This document shows positions 1 to 7,893 of a stretch of 64,000 nt of DNA, piece after piece. Below the pieces are notes generated by a model. That model worked only from the letters and a program-made list of their open reading frames with translations. It had not been told where the DNA came from and did no database searches. The position numbers and the translations under genes are program-made. How positions within the stretch are numbered: position 1 is the first letter of the stretch; every line of letters begins with the position of its first letter. The stretch is from Sinorhizobium sp. 8-89 (GTDB taxonomy: Bacteria > Pseudomonadota > Alphaproteobacteria > Rhizobiales > Rhizobiaceae): NCBI RefSeq assembly GCF_030124325.1, contig NZ_JASKLR010000001.1:770200-834199 (forward strand). Reading direction: 5' to 3'.

Positions 1-107
1 TGTCGCGCGGGACGCGTGCCCGTCAGTAACCATTCACAGGCTTTAACCGAAGCGCGCCCGCTTCACGCTGTCTTGGATATTGGATCGACAACACGGAGGA
101 CTCCCCG

Positions 108-506
108 ATGGAAATCATGGAATGCGGATCGCGGCCTTCTGTGCGCGGGGCGACGGAGTACTTCACTGGATCGGTGCGGCAGGATCCCGTGATGGAGGCA
201 CCTGAGCCGGCGCGCGTTCGCGCCGTCACCGTGACGTTCGAGCCCGGCGCACGCACGGCCTGGCATACGCATCCGCTCGGCCAGACCTTGATCGTGACAG
301 CTGGCCGTGGACTCGCACAAAGCTGGGGCGGGGCGCTGCGTGAGATTCGCGCGGGCGACGTCGTGTGGTTTCCGCCGGGCGAAAAACACTGGCACGGTGC
401 CGGGCCGAACACGGCCATGACCCATATCGCGATCCAGGAAGCACTCGACGGCAAGGTCGTGGATTGGCTCGAACACGTGACGGTTGAGCAGTATAGCGGA
501 ACGTGA
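108..506 (+). CDS. Small cupin-domain protein
   Basis: A 132-residue single-domain cupin. Both cupin motifs are visible: motif 1 around residues 48-66 (G48, H53, H55, then Q59 where glutamate is usual, G66) and motif 2 around 83-101 (G83, P89, G91, H94, N101). This predicts a small beta-barrel binding one divalent metal through H53, H55 and H94. A GGAGG ribosome-binding site lies at 95-99, 8 bases before the ATG. Related proteins are often annotated as carboxymuconolactone decarboxylase-associated or quercetinase-like cupins, but no substrate can be inferred here. It stands alone upstream of a minus-strand tRNA, so context gives no help. Confidence 0.85.
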   Translation: MEIMECGSRPSVRGATEYFTGSVRQDPVMEAPEPARVRAVTVTFEPGARTAWHTHPLGQTLIVTAGRGLAQSWGGALREIRAGDVVWFPPGEKHWHGAGPNTAMTHIAIQEALDGKVVDWLEHVTVEQYSGT

Positions 507-570
507 CGAGGAGATGTTCTTAGAGAGGCAGTGCCGTTGCGCTCAAATCGTCGACGATACTGGGATGAAA

Positions 571-646
571 TGGTGGGCGATGAGAGACTCGAACTCCCGA
601 CATCCTCGGTGTAAACGAGGCGCTCTACCAACTGAGCTAATCGCCC
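571..646 (-). tRNA. tRNA-Val (anticodon TAC)
   Basis: The minus strand folds as a complete 76-base tRNA. Acceptor arms GGGCGAT and ATCGCCC pair, the anticodon stem is CCTCG/CGAGG around loop TTTACAC, so the anticodon is TAC (valine). The T-loop GTTCGAGTC is present and the 3' CCA is encoded in the DNA. Confidence 0.97.
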
Positions 647-704
647 TTTCGCGTTTCGAACACGTGTCCGCCGCGTCGGTGGGCGTGATCTATGCGCAAC
701 CGGG

Positions 705-735
705 AAAAACCGCAAGAGCATTTGCGAGGTTTTTT
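705..735. terminator. Hairpin with T tract, probable bidirectional terminator
   Basis: AAAAACCGCAA (705-715) pairs with TTGC-GA-GGTTTTT (722-734), with a 6-base loop and a 2-base bulge. It is followed by T residues on the plus strand and is preceded by an A run that becomes a T tract on the minus strand. It would separate the cupin/tRNA-Val segment from the tRNA-Asp/nuo segment. Confidence 0.55.
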
Positions 736-996
736 CGATTTTTTTTATGAACACCGTTTTCGCGCGCCGGAGCGCATCCCCGCCGCCTGTGGACAACCTC
801 CCGCGCGTGTGGCGGTGTCGTCAGACAAGGCACGGCTATCTCGTTGAGGTATCCGGCGGCGGGCGCAGCCGTCGGCGAAGAAAGTGTGCGGAGGCGACAG
901 GTCACCCATTGGCGTCTCGTTCAGTATCTGATTTCGTGTCGCGAAGTCGGCTGTGGATCAAAATTCGCTCCGTCACGGATTTGTCTTCAAACACGC

Positions 997-1025
997 TTGA
1001 CACCCAAATGCGAACCGCTTAGTTA
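997..1025 (+). promoter_or_regulatory. Possible promoter of the tRNA-Asp genes
   Basis: A TTGACA hexamer at 997-1002, preceded by C (the rhizobial -35 form CTTGAC), lies about 95 bases upstream of the first tRNA-Asp. The -10 region around 1019-1025 (TTAGTTA) is a poor match, so only the -35 element is persuasive. Confidence 0.3.
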
Positions 1026-1096
1026 GCCGCTCATCGAACGGCAGGGCCGCTTTGATGCGGGGCGTACGAAAGTCGCTCCGGCCTAGTCAAGATAAT

Positions 1097-1173
1097 GCGG
1101 GTGTAGCTCAGTCGGTTAGAGTGCCGGCCTGTCACGCCGGAGGTCGCGGGTTCGAGCCCCGTCACTCGCGCCA
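1097..1173 (+). tRNA. tRNA-Asp (anticodon GTC), copy 1
   Basis: A 77-base cloverleaf. Acceptor GCGGGTG pairs with CACTCGC, the anticodon stem GCCGG/CCGGC encloses CTGTCAC (anticodon GTC), the T-loop is GTTCGAGCC, and CCA is encoded. It is identical base for base to the copy at 1248-1324. Confidence 0.97.
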
Positions 1174-1224
1174 CTCTTGAAAGGCAAACCAGCGGCATTC
1201 TCAAAATGTGCCGATGATGTAATA

Positions 1225-1242
1225 ATGACCACGCGTGGTCAT
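1225..1242. repeat. 18-bp perfect palindrome between the two tRNA-Asp genes
   Basis: ATGACCACGCGTGGTCAT reads the same on both strands and ends 5 bases before tRNA-Asp copy 2. It could form an 8-bp hairpin in the precursor transcript. No T tract follows, so an intrinsic terminator is unlikely; a processing or protein-binding site is possible. Confidence 0.6.
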
Positions 1243-1247
1243 GATGC

Positions 1248-1324
1248 GCGGGTGTAGCTCAGTCGGTTAGAGTGCCGGCCTGTCACGCCGGAGGTCGCGG
1301 GTTCGAGCCCCGTCACTCGCGCCA
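1248..1324 (+). tRNA. tRNA-Asp (anticodon GTC), copy 2
   Basis: This is identical to the copy at 1097-1173 over all 77 bases, including the encoded CCA. The 74-base spacer between the copies has no obvious promoter of its own, so co-transcription of the pair is the simplest reading. Confidence 0.97.
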
Positions 1325-1631
1325 CTTCTCCTGTCCTTCGATCGGTTCTGATGGTCCGGACTTTGGCATTTTTTGCATTGCGGCAATCTGTCTCGGTGCG
1401 CCATTGTCTACGGCAAGGTTCGTCGATTCCCGCAAATGCGCGTTTTGTCGTTGCTGCGCCGAATAATGCCGCTTCATCCGGTGTCGCGAAGCGGTTTAAA
1501 TGCCCCTTCAAGGCTTGCGCGCGGGCGCGGGCTGCGCTAACCACTCTGGCGTTGCAACATATTTTTCGGCCTGCGAGATTTGTTGTTCAAGTGCCTCTCC
1601 GGCGCTCTCCCGCAGGCAGGGACGGATAACA
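1325..1631. other. Leader region of the nuo operon
   Basis: These 307 bases between tRNA-Asp and nuoA contain no plausible gene. The operon promoter is expected here, but no clear CTTGAC-N17-CTATAT type promoter or terminator hairpin could be recognised. The nuoA ribosome-binding site (AGGGACGGA) is at the 3' end. Confidence 0.5.
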
Positions 1632-1997
1632 ATGACTGAACTTCTCGGTTCCTATGTTCCGATCGCGATTTTCATTGGAATCGCTCTTGTGATCGGCCTC
1701 GCACTCTTGGTCGCCCCTTTTGCAGTCGCCTTCAAGGCGCCCGATTCGGAAAAGCTCTCGGCCTACGAATGCGGCTTCAACGCGTTCGACGACGCCCGCA
1801 TGAAGTTCGACATCCGTTTCTATCTCGTGTCGATCCTCTTCATCATCTTCGACCTGGAAGTGGCGTTCCTCTTCCCCTGGGCTGTTTCGTTCAGGGAAAT
1901 GGGCTGGTTCGGCTTCTGGTCGATGATGGTCTTCCTCCTGGTGCTGACGGTCGGCTTTATCTATGAATGGAAGAAGGGAGCGCTGGAATGGAACTAA
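1632..1997 (+). CDS. nuoA: NADH-quinone oxidoreductase subunit A
   Basis: NuoA is a small membrane subunit of respiratory complex I, which moves electrons from NADH to ubiquinone and pumps protons. The 121 residues contain three membrane helices (about 9-30, 63-83 and 92-112), matching the family. The conserved loop between helices 1 and 2 carries YECGF with Cys47, and [10 protein letters not shown] sits in helix 2. The ATG at 1632 was chosen because it gives the family N-terminus and follows a purine-rich ribosome-binding site; the longer open frame upstream is not homologous. Its end overlaps the nuoB start by 10 bases, so the two are translationally coupled. Confidence 0.97.
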   Translation: MTELLGSYVPIAIFIGIALVIGLALLVAPFAVAFKAPDSEKLSAYECGFNAFDDARMKFDIRFYLVSILFIIFDLEVAFLFPWAVSFREMGWFGFWSMMVFLLVLTVGFIYEWKKGALEWN

Positions 1998-2566
1998 CAT
2001 CCGGCACCACGCTCGTTGCGCCACAGCCGAAGGGGATCATCGATCCCTCGACCGGCAAGCCGATCGGCAGCAATGATGCCTTCTTCGGCGAGATCAACAA
2101 TGAGCTCGCCGATAAGGGTTTTCTCGTTACCTCGACCGATGAGCTGATCAACTGGGCGCGCACCGGTTCGCTGATGTGGATGACCTTCGGCCTTGCCTGT
2201 TGCGCCGTCGAAATGATGCAGATGTCGATGCCGCGCTATGACGCCGAACGTTTCGGCTTCGCGCCGCGTGCCTCGCCGCGCCAATCCGACGTCATGATCG
2301 TCGCCGGTACGCTGACCAACAAGATGGCGCCCGCGCTTCGCAAGGTCTACGACCAGATGCCGGAGCCGCGCTATGTCATCTCGATGGGCTCCTGCGCCAA
2401 CGGTGGTGGCTACTATCACTATTCCTATTCGGTCGTACGCGGTTGCGACCGTGTCGTGCCCGTCGACATCTACGTGCCAGGCTGTCCTCCCACAGCAGAA
2501 GCGCTGCTCTATGGCGTGCTTCTGCTGCAGAAGAAGATCCGCCGGACCGGCACGATCGAGCGCTAA
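1988..2566 (+). CDS. nuoB: NADH-quinone oxidoreductase subunit B
   Basis: NuoB carries the terminal [4Fe-4S] cluster N2 in the peripheral arm, next to the quinone site. The four expected cysteines are present at 71, 72, 136 and 166 ([22 protein letters not shown]). Length is 192 residues with a short rhizobial N-terminal extension. The ATG at 1988 overlaps the nuoA stop, which supports this start over the in-frame upstream codon. nuoC follows after 19 bases. Confidence 0.97.
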   Translation: MELTSGTTLVAPQPKGIIDPSTGKPIGSNDAFFGEINNELADKGFLVTSTDELINWARTGSLMWMTFGLACCAVEMMQMSMPRYDAERFGFAPRASPRQSDVMIVAGTLTNKMAPALRKVYDQMPEPRYVISMGSCANGGGYYHYSYSVVRGCDRVVPVDIYVPGCPPTAEALLYGVLLLQKKIRRTGTIER

Positions 2567-2585
2567 GGGCAGGGGGTTCTTTGAC

Positions 2586-3191
2586 ATGAGTGAAGCCCTG
2601 AACGAGCTTGCCTCCTATCTTCGCGAGACGCGCGGCGCGCTGATCGTCGACGCAGCCATCAGCTTCGGCGAACTGACGGTGACGACCAAGGCGGAAAACG
2701 TCGTGGCGCTGCTGACGTTCCTGCGCGATGACGTGCAGTGCGCCTTTATCAACCTGGTCGACGTCTGCGGCGTCGACTGGCCGCAGCGGCCCGATCGTTT
2801 CGACGTCGTCTATCACCTGCTCTCGCCGCGGCAGAACCTGCGCATCCGCGTGAAGGTCAAGACTGCGGAAGGCGAGCCTGTGCCGTCTGCGACGGCTGTT
2901 TACCCGGGCGCAGACTGGTTCGAGCGGGAAGCCTACGACCTTTACGGCATTCTCTTCACCGGCCATCCGGACCTGCGGCGCATCCTGACGGATTACGGCT
3001 TCGAGGGCCATCCGCTGCGCAAGGACTTCCCGGTCACCGGCTTCGTCGAAGTTCGTTACGACGACGAGGTCAAACGCGTCGTCTATGAGCCCGTCGAATT
3101 GAAGCAGGAATTCCGCAACTTCGACTTCCTCTCGCCATGGGAAGGGACCGAATACGTCCTGCCCGGCGATGAAAAGGCGAAGGCACGCTGA
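2586..3191 (+). CDS. nuoC: NADH-quinone oxidoreductase subunit C
   Basis: NuoC is a hydrophilic subunit of the complex I connecting fragment, packing against NuoD and NuoB. The 201-residue protein has the 30-kDa-subunit signature [12 protein letters not shown] at 111-122, followed by the conserved [23 protein letters not shown] block. It is a separate gene here, as in other alphaproteobacteria and mitochondria, not the NuoCD fusion seen in enterobacteria. The start at 2586 follows the nuoB stop closely and gives the expected N-terminus. Confidence 0.96.
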   Translation: MSEALNELASYLRETRGALIVDAAISFGELTVTTKAENVVALLTFLRDDVQCAFINLVDVCGVDWPQRPDRFDVVYHLLSPRQNLRIRVKVKTAEGEPVPSATAVYPGADWFEREAYDLYGILFTGHPDLRRILTDYGFEGHPLRKDFPVTGFVEVRYDDEVKRVVYEPVELKQEFRNFDFLSPWEGTEYVLPGDEKAKAR

Positions 3192-3247
3192 GTTAAGTCG
3201 GCCCGTGACGATCCGCCGAGGATGTCATCCGGCCTGGAGCAATCGGT

Positions 3248-4438
3248 ATGACCGAACACAACGTCCGCAACTTCAACATCAACTTCGGTCCGCAGCACCC
3301 GGCGGCGCACGGCGTTCTACGCCTCGTGCTGGAGCTCGACGGCGAGATCGTCGAGCGCGTCGATCCGCATATCGGCCTCCTGCATCGGGGCACCGAGAAG
3401 CTGATCGAGACCAAGACCTACCTGCAGGCGATACCTTATTTCGACCGGCTCGACTACGTCGCGCCGATGAACCAGGAGCACGCCTTCGCGTTGGCCGTTG
3501 AAAGGTTGACAGGCACGCAAGTGCCGATCCGGGGCCAGCTTATCCGCGTCCTCTATTCGGAAATCGGCCGTATCCTTTCGCATCTTCTCAACGTGACGAC
3601 GCAGGCGATGGACGTCGGCGCGTTGACGCCGCCGCTCTGGGGCTTCGAAGAGCGCGAGAAGCTGATGGTCTTCTACGAACGCGCCTGCGGCGCCCGCATG
3701 CACTCGGCCTATGTCCGTCCGGGCGGCGTGCATCAGGACCTGCCGCACCAGTTGGTCGAGGATATCGGCAAGTGGATCGACCCGTTCCTGAAGACTGTTG
3801 ACGATATCGACGAGCTCCTCACCGGAAACCGCATCTTCAAGCAACGCAACGTCGATATTGGCGTCGTCAAGCTGGAGGATGCATGGGCCTGGGGCTTCTC
3901 CGGCGTCATGGTGCGTGGCTCGGGTGCCGCCTGGGATCTCCGCCGTGCGCAGCCCTATGAATGCTATTCCGATCTCGAATTCGACATCCCGGTCGGCAAG
4001 AACGGCGACTGCTACGACCGCTATCTGATCCGCATGATCGAGATGCGCGAGGCGGCAAAAATCATGCGCCAGTGCGTGAACCGTCTGCTCGGCGACGCGA
4101 AGGCGGGGCCGGTCTCGTCGATGGACGGCAAGATCGTGCCTCCGAAGCGCGGCGAGATGAAGCGCTCTATGGAGGCGTTGATCCACCATTTCAAGCTCTA
4201 CACCGAGGGCTACCATGTACCGGCCGGCGAAGTTTACGCCGCGGTCGAAGCGCCGAAGGGCGAGTTCGGCGTCTATCTGGTCTCCGACGGCTCCAACAAG
4301 CCGTACCGGTGCAAGATCCGCGCCCCGGGCTACGCGCATCTGCAGGCTATGGACTTCCTCTGTCGCGGACACCAGCTTGCCGACGTCTCGGCTGTGCTGG
4401 GCTCTCTGGACATCGTTTTTGGCGAGGTAGACCGCTGA
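3248..4438 (+). CDS. nuoD: NADH-quinone oxidoreductase subunit D
   Basis: NuoD is the 49-kDa subunit homolog and forms much of the ubiquinone-binding cavity together with NuoB. At 396 residues it is the usual length. The family N-terminal block [18 protein letters not shown] and HRGTEKLIE, and the C-terminal [20 protein letters not shown] block, are intact. It descends from the large subunit of NiFe hydrogenases but has no nickel ligands. Its TGA shares one base with the ATG of the next small gene. Confidence 0.97.
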   Translation: MTEHNVRNFNINFGPQHPAAHGVLRLVLELDGEIVERVDPHIGLLHRGTEKLIETKTYLQAIPYFDRLDYVAPMNQEHAFALAVERLTGTQVPIRGQLIRVLYSEIGRILSHLLNVTTQAMDVGALTPPLWGFEEREKLMVFYERACGARMHSAYVRPGGVHQDLPHQLVEDIGKWIDPFLKTVDDIDELLTGNRIFKQRNVDIGVVKLEDAWAWGFSGVMVRGSGAAWDLRRAQPYECYSDLEFDIPVGKNGDCYDRYLIRMIEMREAAKIMRQCVNRLLGDAKAGPVSSMDGKIVPPKRGEMKRSMEALIHHFKLYTEGYHVPAGEVYAAVEAPKGEFGVYLVSDGSNKPYRCKIRAPGYAHLQAMDFLCRGHQLADVSAVLGSLDIVFGEVDR

Positions 4439-4692
4439 TGCGTCTGGCGCCGCTTGCCGTTCTCGGGCTTCTTGCGTTCACTTCTGCGGCATCGGCCCAG
4501 GAGGAAGTGGACAGCGCGTCGTCCCAGGCCCTGCGCGGCGGCTCCATGTCCGCACTCCTTTCGAAGGGCTATGAGATCAAGGCCGCGGTCGCCAACGGCA
4601 CGCGCTACATCGTATTTTTGCAGAAAGACCAGTCAGCCTATGCCTGCGAATTCGTCTCGGTGGCGAAATCGCGGTGTGGTTCGATTAACTGA
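4438..4692 (+). CDS. Small exported protein inside the nuo operon
   Basis: An 84-residue protein starting in the TGATG overlap with nuoD. Residues 1-20 look like a Sec signal peptide, with likely cleavage at ASA-QE (20/21). The mature 64 residues are soluble and contain two cysteines (70 and 80) that could form a disulfide in the periplasm. I recognise no enzyme family. Translational coupling to nuoD and its position before nuoE imply co-expression with complex I, but a role in assembly or stability is only a guess from location. Confidence 0.8.
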   Translation: MRLAPLAVLGLLAFTSAASAQEEVDSASSQALRGGSMSALLSKGYEIKAAVANGTRYIVFLQKDQSAYACEFVSVAKSRCGSIN

Positions 4693-4708
4693 TAAGGTGT
4701 CCACTAGA

Positions 4709-5833
4709 ATGTCCGTTCGTCGACTAGCCGAAGACACTGTCCAGCCAGCGAGCTTTGCATTTAACAAAGAGAATGCGGCCTGGGCCAAGGCAACGATCAA
4801 GAAATATCCGAAGGGCCGCGAGCAGTCGGCAGTCATTCCCCTGCTGATGCGCGCTCAAGAGCAGGACGGGTGGGTGACGAAGGCGGCGATCGAGTCGATC
4901 GCAGACATGCTTGGCATGCCCTATATCCGCGTTCTCGAAGTTGCGACTTTCTACACGCAGTTCCAGCTGAAACCCGTCGGCACGCGCGCGCATGTGCAGG
5001 TTTGCGGAACGACGCCGTGCATGCTGCGGGGCGCCGAGGATCTGATCAAGGTCTGCAAGAGCAAGATCGCTTCGGAACCCTTTGCTCTGAACGAGAGTGG
5101 GACGCTGTCGTGGGAAGAAGTCGAATGTCAGGGCGCCTGCGTGAACGCTCCGATGGTGATGATCTTCAAGGATACTTTCGAAGACCTGACGCCTGAGCGG
5201 CTGGAACAGATCGTCGACGCTTTCGAAGCAGGCAAGGGCGCGGAGATCAAGCCCGGCCCCCAGATCGATCGCTTCTATTCCGCGCCCGTTGGCGGTCCGA
5301 CGACATTGCTCACGGCGGATCCGCCGATTAAGAACAGCCCCGCTCGGGCAAAGAAGGCGTCGAGCGAGCCGGCCGTCAGCGTGCCGCCGGCGAACGCGGG
5401 AAGGCCGAAGACCGCAAGCGCCGTCACCAACCCGACATTGAAGACTCCGGCGACCGCGAGAAAAGAAGCGGCCGCAATCGCCAAGGCCGAGGGCGAGACG
5501 GTTGACAAGTCCAAGCCGGCGAAGCCTGCGGTCACGGGCCGGCCCTCTCTCGAGGACAAGGACCGCCCTGCAGGCATTGAGAAGCCGCCTGTCGTCGACG
5601 ACCTCAAGCTGATCTCGGGCGTCGGTCCGAAGGTCGAAGGCATCCTGAACGAGCTTGGCATTTACACCTTCGCCCAGGTCGCTTCCTGGAAAAAGGCCGA
5701 GCGCGAATGGGTCGACGGGTATCTGAATTTCAGGGGCCGCATTGAGCGCGACGATTGGGTCAAGCAGGCCAAGGCGCTCGCCAAGGGCGGCGAAGCCGAA
5801 CACATCAAGGTTTTCGGCAAGAAGCCGCGGTAA
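4709..5833 (+). CDS. nuoE: NADH-quinone oxidoreductase subunit E with C-terminal helix-hairpin-helix-like extension
   Basis: NuoE is a subunit of the NADH-oxidising module and carries the [2Fe-2S] cluster N1a. Residues 1-190 form the standard domain with the four ligands Cys99, Cys104, Cys140 and Cys144. The protein runs to 374 residues, much longer than the usual 160-220. A low-complexity Ala/Lys/Pro linker (about 200-296) leads to a C-terminal domain (about 297-374) beginning [20 protein letters not shown]. That domain closely resembles the C-terminus of the protein at 7156-7782. Such extensions occur in rhizobial NuoE proteins; their role is not known to me. The ATG at 4709 gives the family N-terminus. 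Confidence 0.95.
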   Translation: MSVRRLAEDTVQPASFAFNKENAAWAKATIKKYPKGREQSAVIPLLMRAQEQDGWVTKAAIESIADMLGMPYIRVLEVATFYTQFQLKPVGTRAHVQVCGTTPCMLRGAEDLIKVCKSKIASEPFALNESGTLSWEEVECQGACVNAPMVMIFKDTFEDLTPERLEQIVDAFEAGKGAEIKPGPQIDRFYSAPVGGPTTLLTADPPIKNSPARAKKASSEPAVSVPPANAGRPKTASAVTNPTLKTPATARKEAAAIAKAEGETVDKSKPAKPAVTGRPSLEDKDRPAGIEKPPVVDDLKLISGVGPKVEGILNELGIYTFAQVASWKKAEREWVDGYLNFRGRIERDDWVKQAKALAKGGEAEHIKVFGKKPR

Positions 5834-5844
5834 AGAGGTGAACC

Positions 5845-7149
5845 ATGCTAAAAGATGAAGATCGCATCTTTACCAATCTCTACGGCCTAAAGGACAAGTC
5901 CCTGAGCGGTGCCATGGCGCGCGGTCATTGGGACGGCACCAAGCAGATCCTTGAAAAGGGCCGCGACTGGATCATCAACGAGATGAAGGCTTCCGGCCTT
6001 CGCGGCCGTGGCGGCGCAGGCTTCCCGACAGGCCTGAAGTGGTCCTTCATGCCGAAGGAAAGTGACGGCAGGCCGCACTATCTGGTCGTCAATGCCGACG
6101 AGTCGGAGCCGGGGACCTGCAAAGACCGAGACATCATGCGCCACGATCCGCACACGCTGATCGAAGGCTGCGTGATTGCGAGCTTCGCCATGGGTGCCCA
6201 CACTGCCTACATCTATGTGCGCGGCGAATATATACGAGAGCGCGAGGCGCTGCAGGCTGCGATCGACGAGTGCTATGACGCGGGCCTGCTCGGGAAGAAC
6301 AACAAGCACGGCTGGGACATGGACATCTACGTCCATCACGGCGCCGGTGCCTATATCTGCGGTGAGGAGACCGCGCTGCTCGAAAGCCTCGAGGGCAAGA
6401 AGGGTCAACCGCGCCTGAAGCCGCCATTCCCGGCGAACATGGGTCTCTACGGCTGCCCGACGACCGTCAATAACGTCGAGTCGATCGCGGTTGCCCCGAC
6501 GATCCTGCGCCGCGGCGCCGGCTGGTTCTCTTCGATCGGTCGGCCGAACAACGTCGGCACGAAGCTGTTCATGATTTCCGGCCACGTCAACAAGCCGTGC
6601 ACGGTCGAAGAGGCGATGGGCATCACGTTCCGCGAGCTGATCGAAAAGCACGCCGGCGGCATCCGCGGTGGCTGGGATAACCTCCTGGCCGTCATCCCGG
6701 GAGGTGCGTCGTGCCCGGTGGTCAAGGCCGAAGACATCATCGACTGCCCGATGGACTTCGACGGCCTGCGCGAGGTGAAGTCGTCCTTCGGCACCGCTGC
6801 CGCGATCGTCATGGACCGGTCGACCGACATCATCAAGGCGATCGCCCGCATCTCGGCATTCTTCAAGCACGAGAGCTGCGGTCAGTGCACGCCGTGCCGG
6901 GAGGGCACGGGGTGGATGTGGCGCGTGATGGAGCGCATGGTGCAGGGCCGCGCGCAGAAGCGCGAGATCGACATGCTTTTCGACGTGACGAAGCAGATCG
7001 AGGGGCACACCATCTGTGCGCTCGGCGATGCGGCCGCCTGGCCGGTTCAGGGCCTCATCCGCAACTTCCGTCCGGAGATCGAAAAGCGCATCGACGAATA
7101 CACACGCAACGCGACGTCGCACGGCGCGGTGCTCGAAGCAGCGGAGTAA
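5845..7149 (+). CDS. nuoF: NADH-quinone oxidoreductase subunit F
   Basis: NuoF binds NADH and FMN and holds the [4Fe-4S] cluster N3, so it is the entry point for electrons. The glycine-rich nucleotide site [13 protein letters not shown] starts at about residue 51. The N3 ligands are in [15 protein letters not shown] (Cys345, Cys348, Cys351) plus Cys391. Length is 434 residues, normal for the family. The gene starts 11 bases after nuoE with a GAGGTG ribosome-binding site. Confidence 0.97.
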   Translation: MLKDEDRIFTNLYGLKDKSLSGAMARGHWDGTKQILEKGRDWIINEMKASGLRGRGGAGFPTGLKWSFMPKESDGRPHYLVVNADESEPGTCKDRDIMRHDPHTLIEGCVIASFAMGAHTAYIYVRGEYIREREALQAAIDECYDAGLLGKNNKHGWDMDIYVHHGAGAYICGEETALLESLEGKKGQPRLKPPFPANMGLYGCPTTVNNVESIAVAPTILRRGAGWFSSIGRPNNVGTKLFMISGHVNKPCTVEEAMGITFRELIEKHAGGIRGGWDNLLAVIPGGASCPVVKAEDIIDCPMDFDGLREVKSSFGTAAAIVMDRSTDIIKAIARISAFFKHESCGQCTPCREGTGWMWRVMERMVQGRAQKREIDMLFDVTKQIEGHTICALGDAAAWPVQGLIRNFRPEIEKRIDEYTRNATSHGAVLEAAE

Positions 7150-7155
7150 CGATCG

Positions 7156-7782
7156 ATGGCCGGGATACGCAAAGACGGACAGAGCAGCGAAAAGGTCGGC
7201 GTAGCCATTCCATTCGCGGCGCCCCTCGACGTCGACCCGGCCGATCCGTTCGGCATGGCCGAATGGATGAAAAACATGCCGAATCTCTCGTCGTACCCGC
7301 TAATGGCGCATCCGGCGGCGGCAGTTGCCGCAGCAACGGCGCTTGGTTTCGGCCTGTCCAGTCATATCGCCGGCATCATGTTCGGCGCCATGCAGGGCGC
7401 TGTCGGTGCCATGCAGAAAGGCATCCCGGCGCCGGTCGAGCCGGTGCCAACGGCTGCACCGGCCAGACAGGCGGTGCAGCAAGCGCCAGAAGCTTCGTCA
7501 CCCCCCGTTGTTGCGCGGTCTTCCAAGGTATCCAGGCCGAAGGCGAAAGCGAAGGCGCCCGCCAAGGCGTCGAGGCAGGTTGCGGCCGATGACCTCAAGC
7601 GGATTTCCGGCATCGGCCCGAAGCTTGAGCAGGTCTTGAACGCCAGGGGCATTCGCCGCTTTGCGGACATCGCCGGCTGGAGCGAGGCGGATGTGGCGCG
7701 GCTGGATAAGGAACTCGGCTTCGACGGCCGCATCCTGCGTGACGACTGGGTGGGGCAGGCGAAGGCGCTCAAGGGCGCGTGA
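7156..7782 (+). CDS. Helix-hairpin-helix-like domain protein encoded between nuoF and nuoG
   Basis: A 208-residue protein of no assigned function. The N-terminal half has a stretch of small and hydrophobic residues (about 52-85, Ala/Gly/Met rich). An Ala/Pro/Lys-rich linker follows, then a C-terminal domain (about 145-208) starting DDLKRISGIGPKLEQVLNAR and ending in RDDWVGQAKALKG. The ISGIGPK element resembles a helix-hairpin-helix loop. The same domain ends NuoE from this operon, so the two are probably duplicates. It starts 6 bases after nuoF. An interaction with NuoE or complex I assembly is plausible but inferred from location and shared domain only. Confidence 0.88.
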   Translation: MAGIRKDGQSSEKVGVAIPFAAPLDVDPADPFGMAEWMKNMPNLSSYPLMAHPAAAVAAATALGFGLSSHIAGIMFGAMQGAVGAMQKGIPAPVEPVPTAAPARQAVQQAPEASSPPVVARSSKVSRPKAKAKAPAKASRQVAADDLKRISGIGPKLEQVLNARGIRRFADIAGWSEADVARLDKELGFDGRILRDDWVGQAKALKGA

Positions 7783-7893
7783 TGAGAGATGAGGCGATGA
7801 CCCTCAGCGGCCATCGCCAGCAAGCGGCATCGCTATAAAGGAATTGTCTGCCGCCGAGAGGCAGGCGGACGGAAGACAGGATTGAGTGCGAAG

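Larger units (their letters stand above)
647..1096. other. Gene-free stretch between tRNA-Val and tRNA-Asp
   Basis: No convincing coding region lies in these 450 bases; the open frames have poor composition and no ribosome-binding sites. It holds the bidirectional hairpin listed at 705-735, two weak DnaA-box-like words (around 786-796 and 951-960), and a TTGACA at 997-1002 that may be part of the promoter for the tRNA-Asp genes. It should also contain the promoter of the minus-strand tRNA-Val, which I cannot place exactly. Confidence 0.6.

Noticed and set aside
786-960. DnaA-box-like words (TGTGGACAA and TGTGGATCA) hinting at a replication origin.
   Set aside because: Only two imperfect matches, no AT-rich unwinding region and no origin-associated genes such as hemE, parAB or dnaA nearby.
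1500-1631. An N-terminal extension of NuoA starting at 1500.
   Set aside because: The extra 44 residues have no similarity to NuoA and the ATG at 1632 has the family N-terminus and a ribosome-binding site.
4454-4708. A much longer NuoE starting at 4454.
   Set aside because: This frame lies inside the small exported protein gene in another frame; the family start is at 4709.
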